The notes below the pieces were generated by a model. The model did no database searches, was not told the DNA's origin, and was given only the letters and a program-made list of their open reading frames with translations. A stretch of 64,000 nt of DNA from Alphaproteobacteria bacterium (GTDB lineage Bacteria > Pseudomonadota > Alphaproteobacteria > Bin65): positions 1 to 64,000 of the forward strand of contig JAJEGH010000018.1 in NCBI GenBank assembly GCA_022819985.1, given 5' to 3'. Below are positions 25,357 through 33,017 of the stretch, one piece after another; positions within the stretch are counted from its first letter, which is position 1; every line of letters begins with the position of its first letter. The position numbers and the translations under genes are program-made.

Positions 25357-25833
25357 GCGGTTCGACCGGCAATTCCTGGCCCGCGGCTGCGGCCAGCTCG
25401 ATCAGCCGGGTACCGGTCGTAGCATTTTATGCCGCGGAGGGGGCAATCCCCTTCGCCGGGCCGGCACTTTCGCGGCGTCGCGACCCGTCGCGATGCGTCG
25501 CGATCCGCCATGGGCGCCATATCCCGCCGGGCGCCGCCGGACGGGCGTGGCCGCGGAACCGGCCGCCCGGAGTCGCGCATCGGAAGCCGGGCGCGGGCAT
25601 GTCAGCGTCTTGACAGTGGTATCGATTTAGTAAAGCATCCGAAGCGTGATCGCTCGCAGGCCCTGCTAGGTCGGGTCACCCGCCGAATACAACAGCCTGA
25701 TGCCCGACGTGGGATAGCTTCCCGCGTTCAGGCGAATAGGCGGGACATCTCTGCATTCTCTGCGAGTTGGTCACAATGGCCCGGCGCCCCGGTCGGGTCC
25801 AGTCGGTATGTGACCTGGCTGGAGGGGAATGCC
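25357..25833. other. 477-bp gap, divergent promoters, no gene seen
   Basis: Separates the TRAP operon (-) from the nuclease gene (+). A consensus TTGACA lies at 25610-25615 in a locally AT-richer stretch, but no convincing -10 is placed 16-18 bp on. Short repeats of GTCGCGA(C/T)/GTCGCGATGCG occur around 25475-25510. No RNA gene was recognised. Confidence 0.4.
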
Positions 25834-26349
25834 TTGACCTGTGTCAAGCGGGCTTCGCGCTTCCGCTTGGTTTTGCGGGCGACACCGGCGGTCGGCGCTC
25901 TCGCGCTGACCGCCGCCTTATCCGCCCCGCCCGCCCGCGGCGCGGACTACACTTGGCCGTTCATATTCGTAGAGGTGATTGACGGCGATACGATTAAGTT
26001 CGACGTGCCAAGCCTGCCGCCCGAACTGGCCTCCATCAAAGTGCGACTGCGCGGCGTCGATACGCCGGGGATTGGCCGCTATGCAAAATGTCCTTCGGAG
26101 GAAGCTGCGGGCCGGGTCGCGACGGATTTCACCAAGGCGCAGATATGGAAGGCCCGACGAATCGTCGTGCGCGATCCGAAATGGGGATCGTTTGGCGGGC
26201 GCGTGATCGCCGATCTTGTATTGGATGGAATATCCCTCTCGGCCGCGCTGATCGAGGGAGGATACGGCATTCGCGACCACGGCAAGCAGACGAAAGAAGA
26301 GAGGAAAGAGAATAGGCGGAAGAGATGGTGTTCCGCTTCCGGTAAATAG
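25834..26349 (+). CDS. Secreted thermonuclease-family (SNase-like) protein
   Basis: 171 aa. TTG 25834 is chosen as start because GGAGGGG lies 6 bp before it and because it gives a clean signal peptide (basic RASRFRLVLR, hydrophobic VGALALTAALS, cleavage near ARGA). GTG 25810 is the longer alternative. Nuclease domain: VIDGDTIKFDV, VRLRGVDTPGI, CPSEEAAGRVATDF, IVVRDPKWGSFGGRVIADLVLDG and SLSAALIEGGYG. This contains the Arg, Glu and Arg positions of staphylococcal-type nucleases. Probably exported and calcium-dependent. Monocistronic, less GC-rich than its neighbours. Confidence 0.82.
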   Translation: MTCVKRASRFRLVLRATPAVGALALTAALSAPPARGADYTWPFIFVEVIDGDTIKFDVPSLPPELASIKVRLRGVDTPGIGRYAKCPSEEAAGRVATDFTKAQIWKARRIVVRDPKWGSFGGRVIADLVLDGISLSAALIEGGYGIRDHGKQTKEERKENRRKRWCSASGK

Positions 26350-26385
26350 CGTCCGGCGGCGGGTCCGCAGAGGCGCCCGGTCGCT

Positions 26386-27165
26386 CTACTTCGCCGGTTC
26401 CATCCACCCCAGCGTTTCTTCCGTGACCCGGCTCGGGACATACTCCGCGGCGCACCAGCCGTCGTAGCCCAGCCGGTCGAGCGCGGCGAAGACGGCGGGA
26501 TAGTCGATGGTCCCGGTGCCGGGCTCGTGCCGGCCGGGATGATCGGCGAACTGGATATGGCCGATGCGCGGCAGGATTTCCTCCAGCCGCGGGATCAGCC
26601 GGCCCTCCATGATCGCCATGTGGTACAGGTCGTGCTCAAGCGCGAGGTTCGGGTGGCCGGCCCGGTCGATCGCCTCGAGCGCCTGCTCGCTGGTCGACAG
26701 CAGGAAGCCCGGCCGGTCCACGGTGTTGACGGCCTCGACGACGACGCCGGCGCCGGCCTCGCCCACAAGGTCCGCCGCGACGCGCAGATTCTCCGCCAGC
26801 GTCGCCAGGCAGCGCTCCCGCCCGAAGCCGTGCAGTTCGGGAAAGCCGGCGAGCACGTTGACGTTGCGCGGCCGGAGCGCCGCCGCCGCGTCGCGGGCCC
26901 GTTCGGCGGCACGGCGGAAGTCGGCCTGCCGGCCCGGCGTCGCGGCAAGGCCCGGCCCGCCGTCCAGCATGTCGCCGACCGGAATGTTGATGACCGAGAC
27001 GGCAAGCCCCGCCGCTTCGATCGCCCGCTGCCAGTCCGCGGCCGGGCGGTCGTAGGGAAACTGGATCTCGACCGCCCCGAACCCCGCCGCCGCCGCGGCC
27101 GCCGGCCGCTCCAGCCCATCGCGCTCGGCAAACAGCATCGAGATGTTGGCGGAAAAGCGGGGCAT
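26386..27165 (-). CDS. hyi: Hydroxypyruvate isomerase-like TIM barrel protein
   Basis: 259 aa xylose isomerase-like barrel. Seen: FSANISMLFAERDGLERPAAAAAAGF at the N-terminus, VVVEAVNTVDRPGF (metal/catalytic Glu), LEHDLYHMAIMEG, HIQFADHPGRHEPGTGTIDY and AAEYVPSR (second catalytic Glu). These match Hyi, which converts hydroxypyruvate to tartronate semialdehyde; the related OtnI acts on 2-oxo-tetronate. No glyoxylate carboligase lies alongside, so the pathway cannot be fixed from context. Confidence 0.85.
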   Translation of the reverse strand: MPRFSANISMLFAERDGLERPAAAAAAGFGAVEIQFPYDRPAADWQRAIEAAGLAVSVINIPVGDMLDGGPGLAATPGRQADFRRAAERARDAAAALRPRNVNVLAGFPELHGFGRERCLATLAENLRVAADLVGEAGAGVVVEAVNTVDRPGFLLSTSEQALEAIDRAGHPNLALEHDLYHMAIMEGRLIPRLEEILPRIGHIQFADHPGRHEPGTGTIDYPAVFAALDRLGYDGWCAAEYVPSRVTEETLGWMEPAK

Positions 27166-27327
27166 GGCGGGGGGCTCCGGAAAGCGGTCTCGATGTCAGC
27201 CTGACCCGATCCGGCCGCACGGTCGAGGCGGCAATGAGCGCCATCGGGCACGCCCGGCCGCCTGCACAAGGCAGCCCTGCATCGAACCCCCTTCCCGCAC
27301 GGGCCGGTGGCGGCTATGCCCTGCGCC

Positions 27328-28092
27328 ATGCTGATCGAAAACCCCTGGTTCTGGGCGGCGGCGGTCCCGGCCGTGCTGATCGTCGGCATCTCCAAGGGCG
27401 GGGTCGGCGGCGGGCTGGGCACGGTCGGCGTGCCGATCCTGTCCCTGGTCGTCGATCCGCGCATCGCCGCGGCGGTGCTGCTGCCGGTGCTCTGCCTGAT
27501 CGACCTGATGTCGCTGAAGGCCTATTGGGGCCGCTGGCACCGGCGCAACATGCGCATCCTGATCGCCGCGGCGATGATCGGCATTCTCGCCGGCGCGCTG
27601 ACCTTCCGGCATCTGAACGCCGACGCCATCCGCGTGCTGATCGGCGTCATCGCCATCCTGTTCGCGCTGCGCACCTGGCTCGGCGCGCGGCAGGCCGACC
27701 GGCCGGCGAGTGTGCCGAACGCCGTGCGCGGCGGCCTGTGGGGCGCAGTCGCCGGCTTCACCAGCTTCGTCTCCCACAACGGCGGGCCGCCGGTCGCGGT
27801 CTACCTGCTGCCCCAGAAGCTGGACAAGACGCTGTACCAGGCGACGACGGTCGTGTTCTTCGCCGCGATCAACTATGTGAAACTGGTGCCCTACTGGCTG
27901 CTCGGGCAGTTTCCGGCGACCAACCTGACCGTATCGGCCGCGCTGTTCCCGCTGGCCGTGGCCGGGACGCTGCTCGGCGTGTGGCTGCACACCCGGATCT
28001 CCGACCGCTTCTTCTTCATTGCGGCCTATGTCCTGCTGTTCGGCATCGGCATCAAGCTGGTATACGACGGCATGACGGGCCTGCTGGCCTGA
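27328..28092 (+). CDS. Sulfite exporter TauE/SafE family permease
   Basis: 254 aa with about eight membrane helices in two halves. Each half has the family motif: GISKGGVGGGLGTVGVPILSL near residue 22 and AGFTSFVSHNGGPPVAVYLLP near residue 150. These proteins export sulfite, sulfoacetate or related organosulfur anions. Start ATG 27328 (MLIENPWFW) fits the family; GTG 27307 and ATG 27316 are in frame upstream. It leads a cluster with a cysteine dioxygenase-like and a rhodanese gene, so export of sulfite made by thiol oxidation is the likely role. Confidence 0.85.
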   Translation: MLIENPWFWAAAVPAVLIVGISKGGVGGGLGTVGVPILSLVVDPRIAAAVLLPVLCLIDLMSLKAYWGRWHRRNMRILIAAAMIGILAGALTFRHLNADAIRVLIGVIAILFALRTWLGARQADRPASVPNAVRGGLWGAVAGFTSFVSHNGGPPVAVYLLPQKLDKTLYQATTVVFFAAINYVKLVPYWLLGQFPATNLTVSAALFPLAVAGTLLGVWLHTRISDRFFFIAAYVLLFGIGIKLVYDGMTGLLA

Positions 28093-28114
28093 CCCGACGA
28101 GGGAGGAACACGGC

Positions 28115-28714
28115 ATGACGGCAAGCGACGCGGCGCGCCGGGAGGAGCGCAACCGGGCGGTGGCGGCGGCGGTCGCGGACATCCGCGCCATCGAGCGCGA
28201 CCATGGCGTGACGGCGGACGGCCTCGCCCGGATGAAGCGGCGGTTGCTGGAACTGACCAAGCGGGCGGACCTGTTTCCGGAAGCGGATTTTCCGCCGCCG
28301 GAGGGCGGCGCCGAATTTCCGGCCCATGTCTACCGGATCGCCGAGGACGACGACCACCGCTTCGCCCTCTACGTCCAGTCGGCGCTGGGCGCGTTGGATA
28401 CGCCGGCGCACAACCACACCACCTGGGCGGTCATTGCCGGCATCCACGGCGACGAGCTGAACCGCTTCTGGGAGCGCACGGCGGACGGCGGCGTGGCGGA
28501 GACCGGCCGGCGGGTGGTGCGCGCGGGCACGGCGGTCGCCTTCCTGCCAGACGAACTGCACTCCATCCATGTCGGGCCCGGCAACCGGGTCGTCAACTTC
28601 CACATGTACGGCCTGGCGCTGGACCGCCTGCACGAGCGGGAGTATTTCCGGGACGACGACGGCAGCTGGCGCAACTTCCCGGCCCAGCAGGGCATCATCG
28701 AGGCGCGCGGCTGA
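28115..28714 (+). CDS. Cysteine dioxygenase-family cupin
   Basis: 199 aa cupin of the cysteine/3-mercaptopropionate dioxygenase type, a non-heme iron enzyme turning thiols into sulfinates. Seen: TPAHNHTTWAVIAGIHGDELN with the HxH iron ligands, and DELHSIHVGPGNRVVNFHMYG with the third His. RBS GGGAGGA 7 bp before ATG 28115. It lies 22 bp after the TauE gene and is followed by the rhodanese gene. The substrate could be cysteine or 3-mercaptopropionate. Confidence 0.85.
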   Translation: MTASDAARREERNRAVAAAVADIRAIERDHGVTADGLARMKRRLLELTKRADLFPEADFPPPEGGAEFPAHVYRIAEDDDHRFALYVQSALGALDTPAHNHTTWAVIAGIHGDELNRFWERTADGGVAETGRRVVRAGTAVAFLPDELHSIHVGPGNRVVNFHMYGLALDRLHEREYFRDDDGSWRNFPAQQGIIEARG

Positions 28715-28743
28715 CACCTTTCCCGCCGAACATTGCCCGGTAC

Positions 28744-28815
28744 GGTCCCGGAAACGGTCCCGGAAACAGTCCCGGAAACAGTCCCGGAAACAGTCTTGAA
28801 ACGACCCCGGAAACG
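28744..28815 (+). repeat. Six 12-bp tandem units before the rhodanese gene
   Basis: Units of GGTCCCGGAAAC/AGTCCCGGAAAC with two decayed copies, ending 5 bp before ATG 28820. The last GGAAAC serves as Shine-Dalgarno-like sequence, so copy number could alter the leader of this gene. If the upstream open frame were translated it would read VPET repeats. Confidence 0.85.
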
Positions 28816-28819
28816 ATTC

Positions 28820-30400
28820 ATGAGCCTCTACATTTCCCCGGCGGACCTGCACGCCGCCCTGCAGGACGGCGACGAACTCGCGCTGATCGACGTGCGCGAA
28901 CAGGGCGTCTTCTTCCATTCCCACCTGTTCTGGGCGGTCTGCATCCCGCTCTCTCGCCTGGAGTTGCAGATTCTGGACCTCGTGCCGCGCAGGAGCGTGC
29001 GGGTCGTGCTGTGCGACGACGGGCCGTCCGGCCTCGCCGGCGCGGCGATGGAGGTGCTGGGCGCGCTCGGCTACAGCGATGTCCGCATTCTCGAGGGCGG
29101 CACGGCGGCCTGGGCGGAGGCCGGCCATGAGCTCTATTCCGGCGTCAACGTGCCGTCCAAGGCGTTCGGCGAATTCGTCGAGCACGCCTACGACACGCCA
29201 CGCGTTCCGGCGCAGGAACTCGACGAAATCGTCCGCTCCGGCCGGGACATGGTGATTCTGGACAGCCGGCCGGTCGAAGAATACCGGCGCATGAACATCC
29301 CCGGCGGCATCGACGTGCCGGGGGCGGAGCTGGTCTACCGGGTCCACGAGATCGCGCCGGACCCGGAGACGCTGGTGATCGTCAACTGCGCCGGGCGGAC
29401 GCGCAGCATCATCGGCGCCCAGAGCCTGATCAACGCCGGCATCCCCAACGAGGTCGCCGCGCTCAAGGACGGCACCATGGGCTGGGAACTGGCCGGGTTT
29501 GCCTGCGAGCACGGCGCAGAGCGCTTCGGCCCCGATCCGTCGGCGGCGGCCGTCGCGGTAGCGCAGGAGCGGGCGGCGGCGGTCGCCCGGCGGTTCGGCG
29601 TGCCCTTCGCCGACAAGGCGGCGGTCGGTCGCTGGCAGGCCGAGGCAGATGTACGTACGTTGTACCTTCTGGACGTACGTACGCCGGAGGAGTTCGCTGC
29701 CGGCCATGTCGCCGGCGCGCGCCACGCGCCCGGCGGACAACTGGTGCAGGCGACCGACGAATATGTCGCGACGCGCAACGCCCGGATCGTGCTGTTCGAC
29801 GACGAGCGGGTGCGCGCCGTCATGACGGCTTCCTGGCTGATCCAGCTCGGCTGGCGGGACGTCCATGTTTATGACGGCGCGATCGCGGACTGGCCGGTCG
29901 AGACCGGGCCGCGCCCGCCGACGGCGCCGGAGATCGAACAATGGGAGACGATCGGTCCGGACGATCTGGAGTCGGACGATTTCATCCTCGACCTGTCCGA
30001 CAGCCTGACCTACCGCCGCGGCCGTATTCCGGGCGCGTGGTGGGGCCTGCGCACCCGGCTCGACGAGGCGCTGCTGCCGGACGACAAGCGCATCGTCCTC
30101 TACGCCGACGACGACCGGATGGCCCATCTGGCGGCCGGGGAACTGTCGTGCCTCGAAATCGAGGACGATTTCGTCGTGCTGGCCGGCGGCCTGGCGGCCT
30201 GGCGCGCCGCGGGCCGGGCGGTCGAGCCGGACGACGGCCGGATGACCCTGGCGACGACCGAGCCGAACGACGTCTGGTACAAGCCCTACGACACCGACGA
30301 AGAGGTCCGGGCGAAGATGGAAGAATATCTGGTGTGGGAGGTCGCGCTGGTCGAACAGATCGCGCGCGACGGCACCGTGAACTTCCGCAAATACCCGTGA
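28820..30400 (+). CDS. Four-domain rhodanese-like sulfurtransferase
   Basis: 526 aa with four rhodanese-like domains. Domain 1 (about 1-115): ALIDVREQG, with VVLCDDGPSG carrying the loop Cys. Domain 2 (about 125-235): VILDSRPVEEYRRMNIPGG and IVNCAGRTRS with the loop Cys. Domain 3 (about 265-375): YLLDVRTPEEFAAGHVAGA, but IVLFDDERVRA lacks Cys. Domain 4 (about 385-475): GRIPGAWWGLRT, and IVLYADDDRMAH lacks Cys. So two domains appear catalytic and two structural. Likely handles persulfide or thiosulfate sulfane sulfur in the TauE/CDO cluster. ATG 28820 is preferred; the upstream frame runs through the tandem repeat. Confidence 0.87.
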   Translation: MSLYISPADLHAALQDGDELALIDVREQGVFFHSHLFWAVCIPLSRLELQILDLVPRRSVRVVLCDDGPSGLAGAAMEVLGALGYSDVRILEGGTAAWAEAGHELYSGVNVPSKAFGEFVEHAYDTPRVPAQELDEIVRSGRDMVILDSRPVEEYRRMNIPGGIDVPGAELVYRVHEIAPDPETLVIVNCAGRTRSIIGAQSLINAGIPNEVAALKDGTMGWELAGFACEHGAERFGPDPSAAAVAVAQERAAAVARRFGVPFADKAAVGRWQAEADVRTLYLLDVRTPEEFAAGHVAGARHAPGGQLVQATDEYVATRNARIVLFDDERVRAVMTASWLIQLGWRDVHVYDGAIADWPVETGPRPPTAPEIEQWETIGPDDLESDDFILDLSDSLTYRRGRIPGAWWGLRTRLDEALLPDDKRIVLYADDDRMAHLAAGELSCLEIEDDFVVLAGGLAAWRAAGRAVEPDDGRMTLATTEPNDVWYKPYDTDEEVRAKMEEYLVWEVALVEQIARDGTVNFRKYP

Positions 30401-30410
30401 CGCACCGGCA

Positions 30411-31286
30411 ATGATCCCCGCAAAGATCCCCGCAAAGATCAGGATCATGGACGCCCGTGGCATGGATGCGGGCATGGATCCGGCGGACGTTCCGGCGCCG
30501 CTGCCGTCCGCCACCGTCCTGCTGCTGCGCGACGGCGCGGACGGTCTGGAGGTTTTCATGGTGGAGCGCAGCGGCCGGGTCGGCGCCTTCGCCGGCGCAA
30601 TGGTGTTCCCCGGCGGCAAGGTCGCGCCCGGAGATTCGTCGGCCGAGTTGCGGGCGCTGGCCGACAATGCGGAAGAACTGGACGACGCGGCCTTCGGCTT
30701 CGCCGTTTCCTCGGTGCGCGAAGCCTTCGAGGAATGCGGCGTGCTGCTGGCGCACCGCGACGGCGCGACGCTGACCGACGCCGAACTGGCGCCGCTCGCC
30801 GGCTTCCGCGAAGCGGTCGGCCGCAACCGGATATCGTTCGCCCGCTTCCTCGCCGACCGCGGGCTGCGTCTCGATCTGGCCGGACTGGCGCCCTTTTCCC
30901 GCTGGGTGACGCCGGCGTTCCGGCCCAGGCGGTTCGACACGATGTTCTTCCTCGCCGCGGTGCCGCCGGACCAGACGCTGAGCCACGACGGCAGCGAGAC
31001 GGTGCACGGCCTGTGGACCCGGCCGCAGGACGCCATCGACGGCGCCGACCGGGAGCTGAAATATTCGCTCTATTTCGCCACCCGGCTGAACCTGATGGAT
31101 CTGGCGCTGAGCGAGACCGTGGCCGACGCGCTCGCCCGCGCCGCCGGGCGGACGCCGCCGCAGGCCATGCCGTGGCGCGAGATGACGCCGGACGGCCCGC
31201 GGCTGCGCATCGATCCCGATTCCGGCTATGCGCTGGTGCAGACGAGCCTGGAAGTCGCGGGCGGCATCGCCCCCTTGCCGAACTGA
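30411..31286 (+). CDS. NUDIX hydrolase (NUDT19-like)
   Basis: 291 aa. Seen: PSATVLLLRDGADGLEVFMVERSG, FPGGKVAPGD, then the split Nudix box AVSSVREAFEECGVLL with REAFEE, and FSRWVTPAFRPRRFDTMFF. The layout, with an insert between the two parts of the box, matches the NUDT7/NUDT19 group that hydrolyses CoA derivatives and other nucleoside diphosphates. Start ATG 30411 reads through two 12-bp tandem units; ATG 30447 is an alternative. It lies 10 bp after the rhodanese gene. Confidence 0.85.
   Translation: MIPAKIPAKIRIMDARGMDAGMDPADVPAPLPSATVLLLRDGADGLEVFMVERSGRVGAFAGAMVFPGGKVAPGDSSAELRALADNAEELDDAAFGFAVSSVREAFEECGVLLAHRDGATLTDAELAPLAGFREAVGRNRISFARFLADRGLRLDLAGLAPFSRWVTPAFRPRRFDTMFFLAAVPPDQTLSHDGSETVHGLWTRPQDAIDGADRELKYSLYFATRLNLMDLALSETVADALARAAGRTPPQAMPWREMTPDGPRLRIDPDSGYALVQTSLEVAGGIAPLPN
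30413..30436 (+). repeat. Two perfect 12-bp units at the NUDIX gene start
   Basis: GATCCCCGCAAA twice, encoding IPAKIPAK directly after the first Met. Confidence 0.8.
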
Positions 31287-31299
31287 AGCCCGTCCCAAT

Positions 31300-31316
31300 A
31301 TTAGAATCGATCTAAT
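31300..31316. promoter_or_regulatory. Irr/ICE-like palindrome before the DUF3501 gene
   Basis: ATTAGAATCGATCTAAT has 6-bp inverted arms (ATTAGA/TCTAAT). It matches 12 of 15 positions of TTAGAATTATTCTAA, an iron-control (ICE, Irr-type) sequence of alphaproteobacteria. It sits 22-38 bp before ATG 31338. Binding by Irr, an Rrf2-type or another regulator is unproven. Confidence 0.4.
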
Positions 31317-31337
31317 CCATAGCGGGGCCAGCGGAAA

Positions 31338-31928
31338 ATGAACGTGCTGACGCGCGCCGACATCATGACGATGGCCGATTACGGGAAGGTGCGCACGGAA
31401 AAGCGCCGCGAGATTGCGCAGGTCAAGAAGAACCGGCGGGTCGAGGTCGGCCCCTTCGCGACCTTTTATTTCGAGAACCGCGCCACCATGTGGCACCAGA
31501 TCCACGAGATGCTGTTTATCGAGAAGGGCGGGGAAGAGCAGATCGCCGACGAGCTGGCGGCCTACAACCCGCTGATCCCGAACGGCCGCGAGCTGGTTGC
31601 GACGGTGATGATCGAGATCGACGACGAGCGCCGGCGGCGCACCGTTCTGGGCCGGCTCGGCGGTTTCGAGGAAACCATGTTCATCCGCTTCGGCGATTGC
31701 GAGATCGGCGGCATCCCCGAAGACGACGTCGACCGCACGACAGCGGACGGCAAGGCCTCCTCCGTCCAGTTCGTGCATTTCCCGTTCACCGACATCCAGG
31801 CCGCCGCTTTCAAATCGGGCAAATCCGTTGCGGGCGAAGCCGTCGTCGGCGTCGGCCATCCGAACTACGCCCATATGGCCGTGATGTCCGGGGCGGTCCG
31901 GGAATCGCTGGCGGCGGACCTGGATTAA
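31338..31928 (+). CDS. DUF3501 family protein
   Basis: 196 aa. Seen: LTRADIMTMADYGKVRTEKRREIAQVKKNRRVEVGPF, FYFENRATMWHQIHEMLFIEKGGEEQIADEL, and the C-terminal VQFVHFPFTDIQAAAFKSGKSVAGEAVVGVGHPNYAHMAV region of DUF3501. No enzyme activity is known. Soluble, no signal peptide. In other genomes this family often sits beside rubrerythrin and iron-sulfur genes, which fits the iron-type operator in front of it. Confidence 0.85.
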   Translation: MNVLTRADIMTMADYGKVRTEKRREIAQVKKNRRVEVGPFATFYFENRATMWHQIHEMLFIEKGGEEQIADELAAYNPLIPNGRELVATVMIEIDDERRRRTVLGRLGGFEETMFIRFGDCEIGGIPEDDVDRTTADGKASSVQFVHFPFTDIQAAAFKSGKSVAGEAVVGVGHPNYAHMAVMSGAVRESLAADLD

Positions 31929-32073
31929 AGCTCGCCGCCGAACTCGGCTGCCCGGCCTGCCCGCCGGCCATCGATAAATCGCTTCGACGACAGGCCCCGT
32001 ATCGAGTAGGCTCGGCCGGTTGCCGGATCCCGTTGCCTCCGAAACGTAGCGGCAGCGTCGAGCGGAGCGGGCG

Positions 32074-32316
32074 ATGTCAGGATCAGAGATCATTTTCGAA
32101 GTCAGCGAAGACGAGCTGGACGGTGGCTATTCGGCCAGCGCGCTCGGCTTCGGCATCCACACGGAAGGCGACACGCTGGAGGAGCTTCGCCGAAATGTCC
32201 GGGAAGCGGTGGACTGCTACTTCGACGACAGCATGACCCGGCCCCGCCCGATCCGCCTTCACTACGTCAGGGACGAGGTTCTCGTGGCGCTTCCAGCCCC
32301 ACAGCCCCCAAAATGA
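32074..32316 (+). CDS. HicB-like solitary protein
   Basis: 80 aa with the partial RNase H-like fold of HicB antitoxins: IIFEVSEDELDGGYSASALGFGIHTEGDTLEELRRNVREAVDCYF. Proteins of this exact form are often misnamed 2-oxoisovalerate dehydrogenase. There is no HicA (dsRNA-binding toxin) gene on either side and no DNA-binding C-terminus. Its stop overlaps the next start (ATGA), so the two are translationally coupled, but the partner is a secreted unknown protein. Confidence 0.78.
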   Translation: MSGSEIIFEVSEDELDGGYSASALGFGIHTEGDTLEELRRNVREAVDCYFDDSMTRPRPIRLHYVRDEVLVALPAPQPPK

Positions 32317-32645
32317 ACGGCAAATCTTTTGTCCTAGGGGCGATGTTAAGCGCGACCCTTGCAGTGCCGGCAGTAGCAGGATGTGAAGTCGATATCTCCG
32401 ACTACGTTGGCTGGCAGATCATCTATTCCGGCACAGTCACAGGTTATGTAGACGAAAACGGTAAAAAGGAGGATAGTTTTGAAGGCTGCGAATACGGTCG
32501 TATATTGATTGTCGATTACACCAAGAAGGTAACATGCGCTGAGTACAACTACTCTTATGCTTACCACCCGGACATAGTAGTCTTATCTAACGGCTCCAAC
32601 CTAAAAGCCTGTATCGACAATGAAATATATGACGTTCGGAGATGA
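32313..32645 (+). CDS. Small secreted protein of unknown function, low GC
   Basis: 110 aa. Signal peptide: SFVLGAMLSATLAVPAVAG, cleavage after AVA. The mature part is Tyr/Asp-rich with four Cys (CEVDISDYVGW, SFEGCEYGRI, VTCAEYNYSY, LKACIDNEIY), enough for two disulfides. Base composition falls far below the neighbours, suggesting horizontal acquisition. I do not recognise the family. ATG 32313 overlaps the HicB-like stop. Confidence 0.65.
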   Translation: MNGKSFVLGAMLSATLAVPAVAGCEVDISDYVGWQIIYSGTVTGYVDENGKKEDSFEGCEYGRILIVDYTKKVTCAEYNYSYAYHPDIVVLSNGSNLKACIDNEIYDVRR

Positions 32646-33017
32646 CCCGACAAAGTGAAGCAACCTTTATATATGATCCCCCTCCGAAGAGGATTGCTCT
32701 GCGGAAGCCGAACGAAACCGTGTGATCGGCTCCCGCCACCCCCGCCGTCATTCCGACCGGAGCGCCCCGGATTCAATCCGGGGCGCGCAGCGGAGGAATC
32801 TTAACGCAAGACCAAGGGTTTCTTATGGGTGAGACTGAGTCGAGATTCCTCCACTACGCCCCGACCCTTCGGGCCGGGGCTCCGGTCGGAATGACGGTGA
32901 GGAGTTTCGCAGAGAAATCCTCTGAAGAGGGGGAGGAATAGAGGCGAGGCGTCGTACCGGCCAACGTGAGGCGATAGACGGCGAAGGTTTTTTTCGCTTC
33001 GAGTGCGGCAGGCGCAA
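32646..33017. other. 372-bp convergent gap with the inverted copy of the 230-bp element
   Basis: Between the small secreted protein (+) and hsp20 (-). Apart from the element at 32691-32920 and the flanking CCCCTCCGAAGAGG (about 32679) and CCTCTGAAGAGGGGG (about 32920) inverted repeats, nothing is recognised. Confidence 0.55.
32691..32920. repeat. 230-bp MITE-like palindromic element, copy E (inverted)
   Basis: Reverse-complement copy of 5677-5907. Ends GGATTGCTCTGCGGAA (32691-32706) and TTTCGCAGAGAAATCC (32905-32920); inner ends CGTCATTCCGACCGGAGC (32745-32762) and GGCTCCGGTCGGAATGACGG (about 32878-32897). The central segment read on the minus strand (CTCGACTCAGTCTCACCCA) matches copy C with only a few changes, so spread of one ancestral element is likely. 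Confidence 0.8.

Noticed and set aside
28744-28815. CRISPR array
   Set aside because: Units of 12 bp are in direct tandem with no spacers; no cas gene is present anywhere in the window.
32074-32316. 2-oxoisovalerate dehydrogenase subunit
   Set aside because: This is a frequent misannotation of small HicB-like proteins; 80 aa cannot hold a dehydrogenase subunit.
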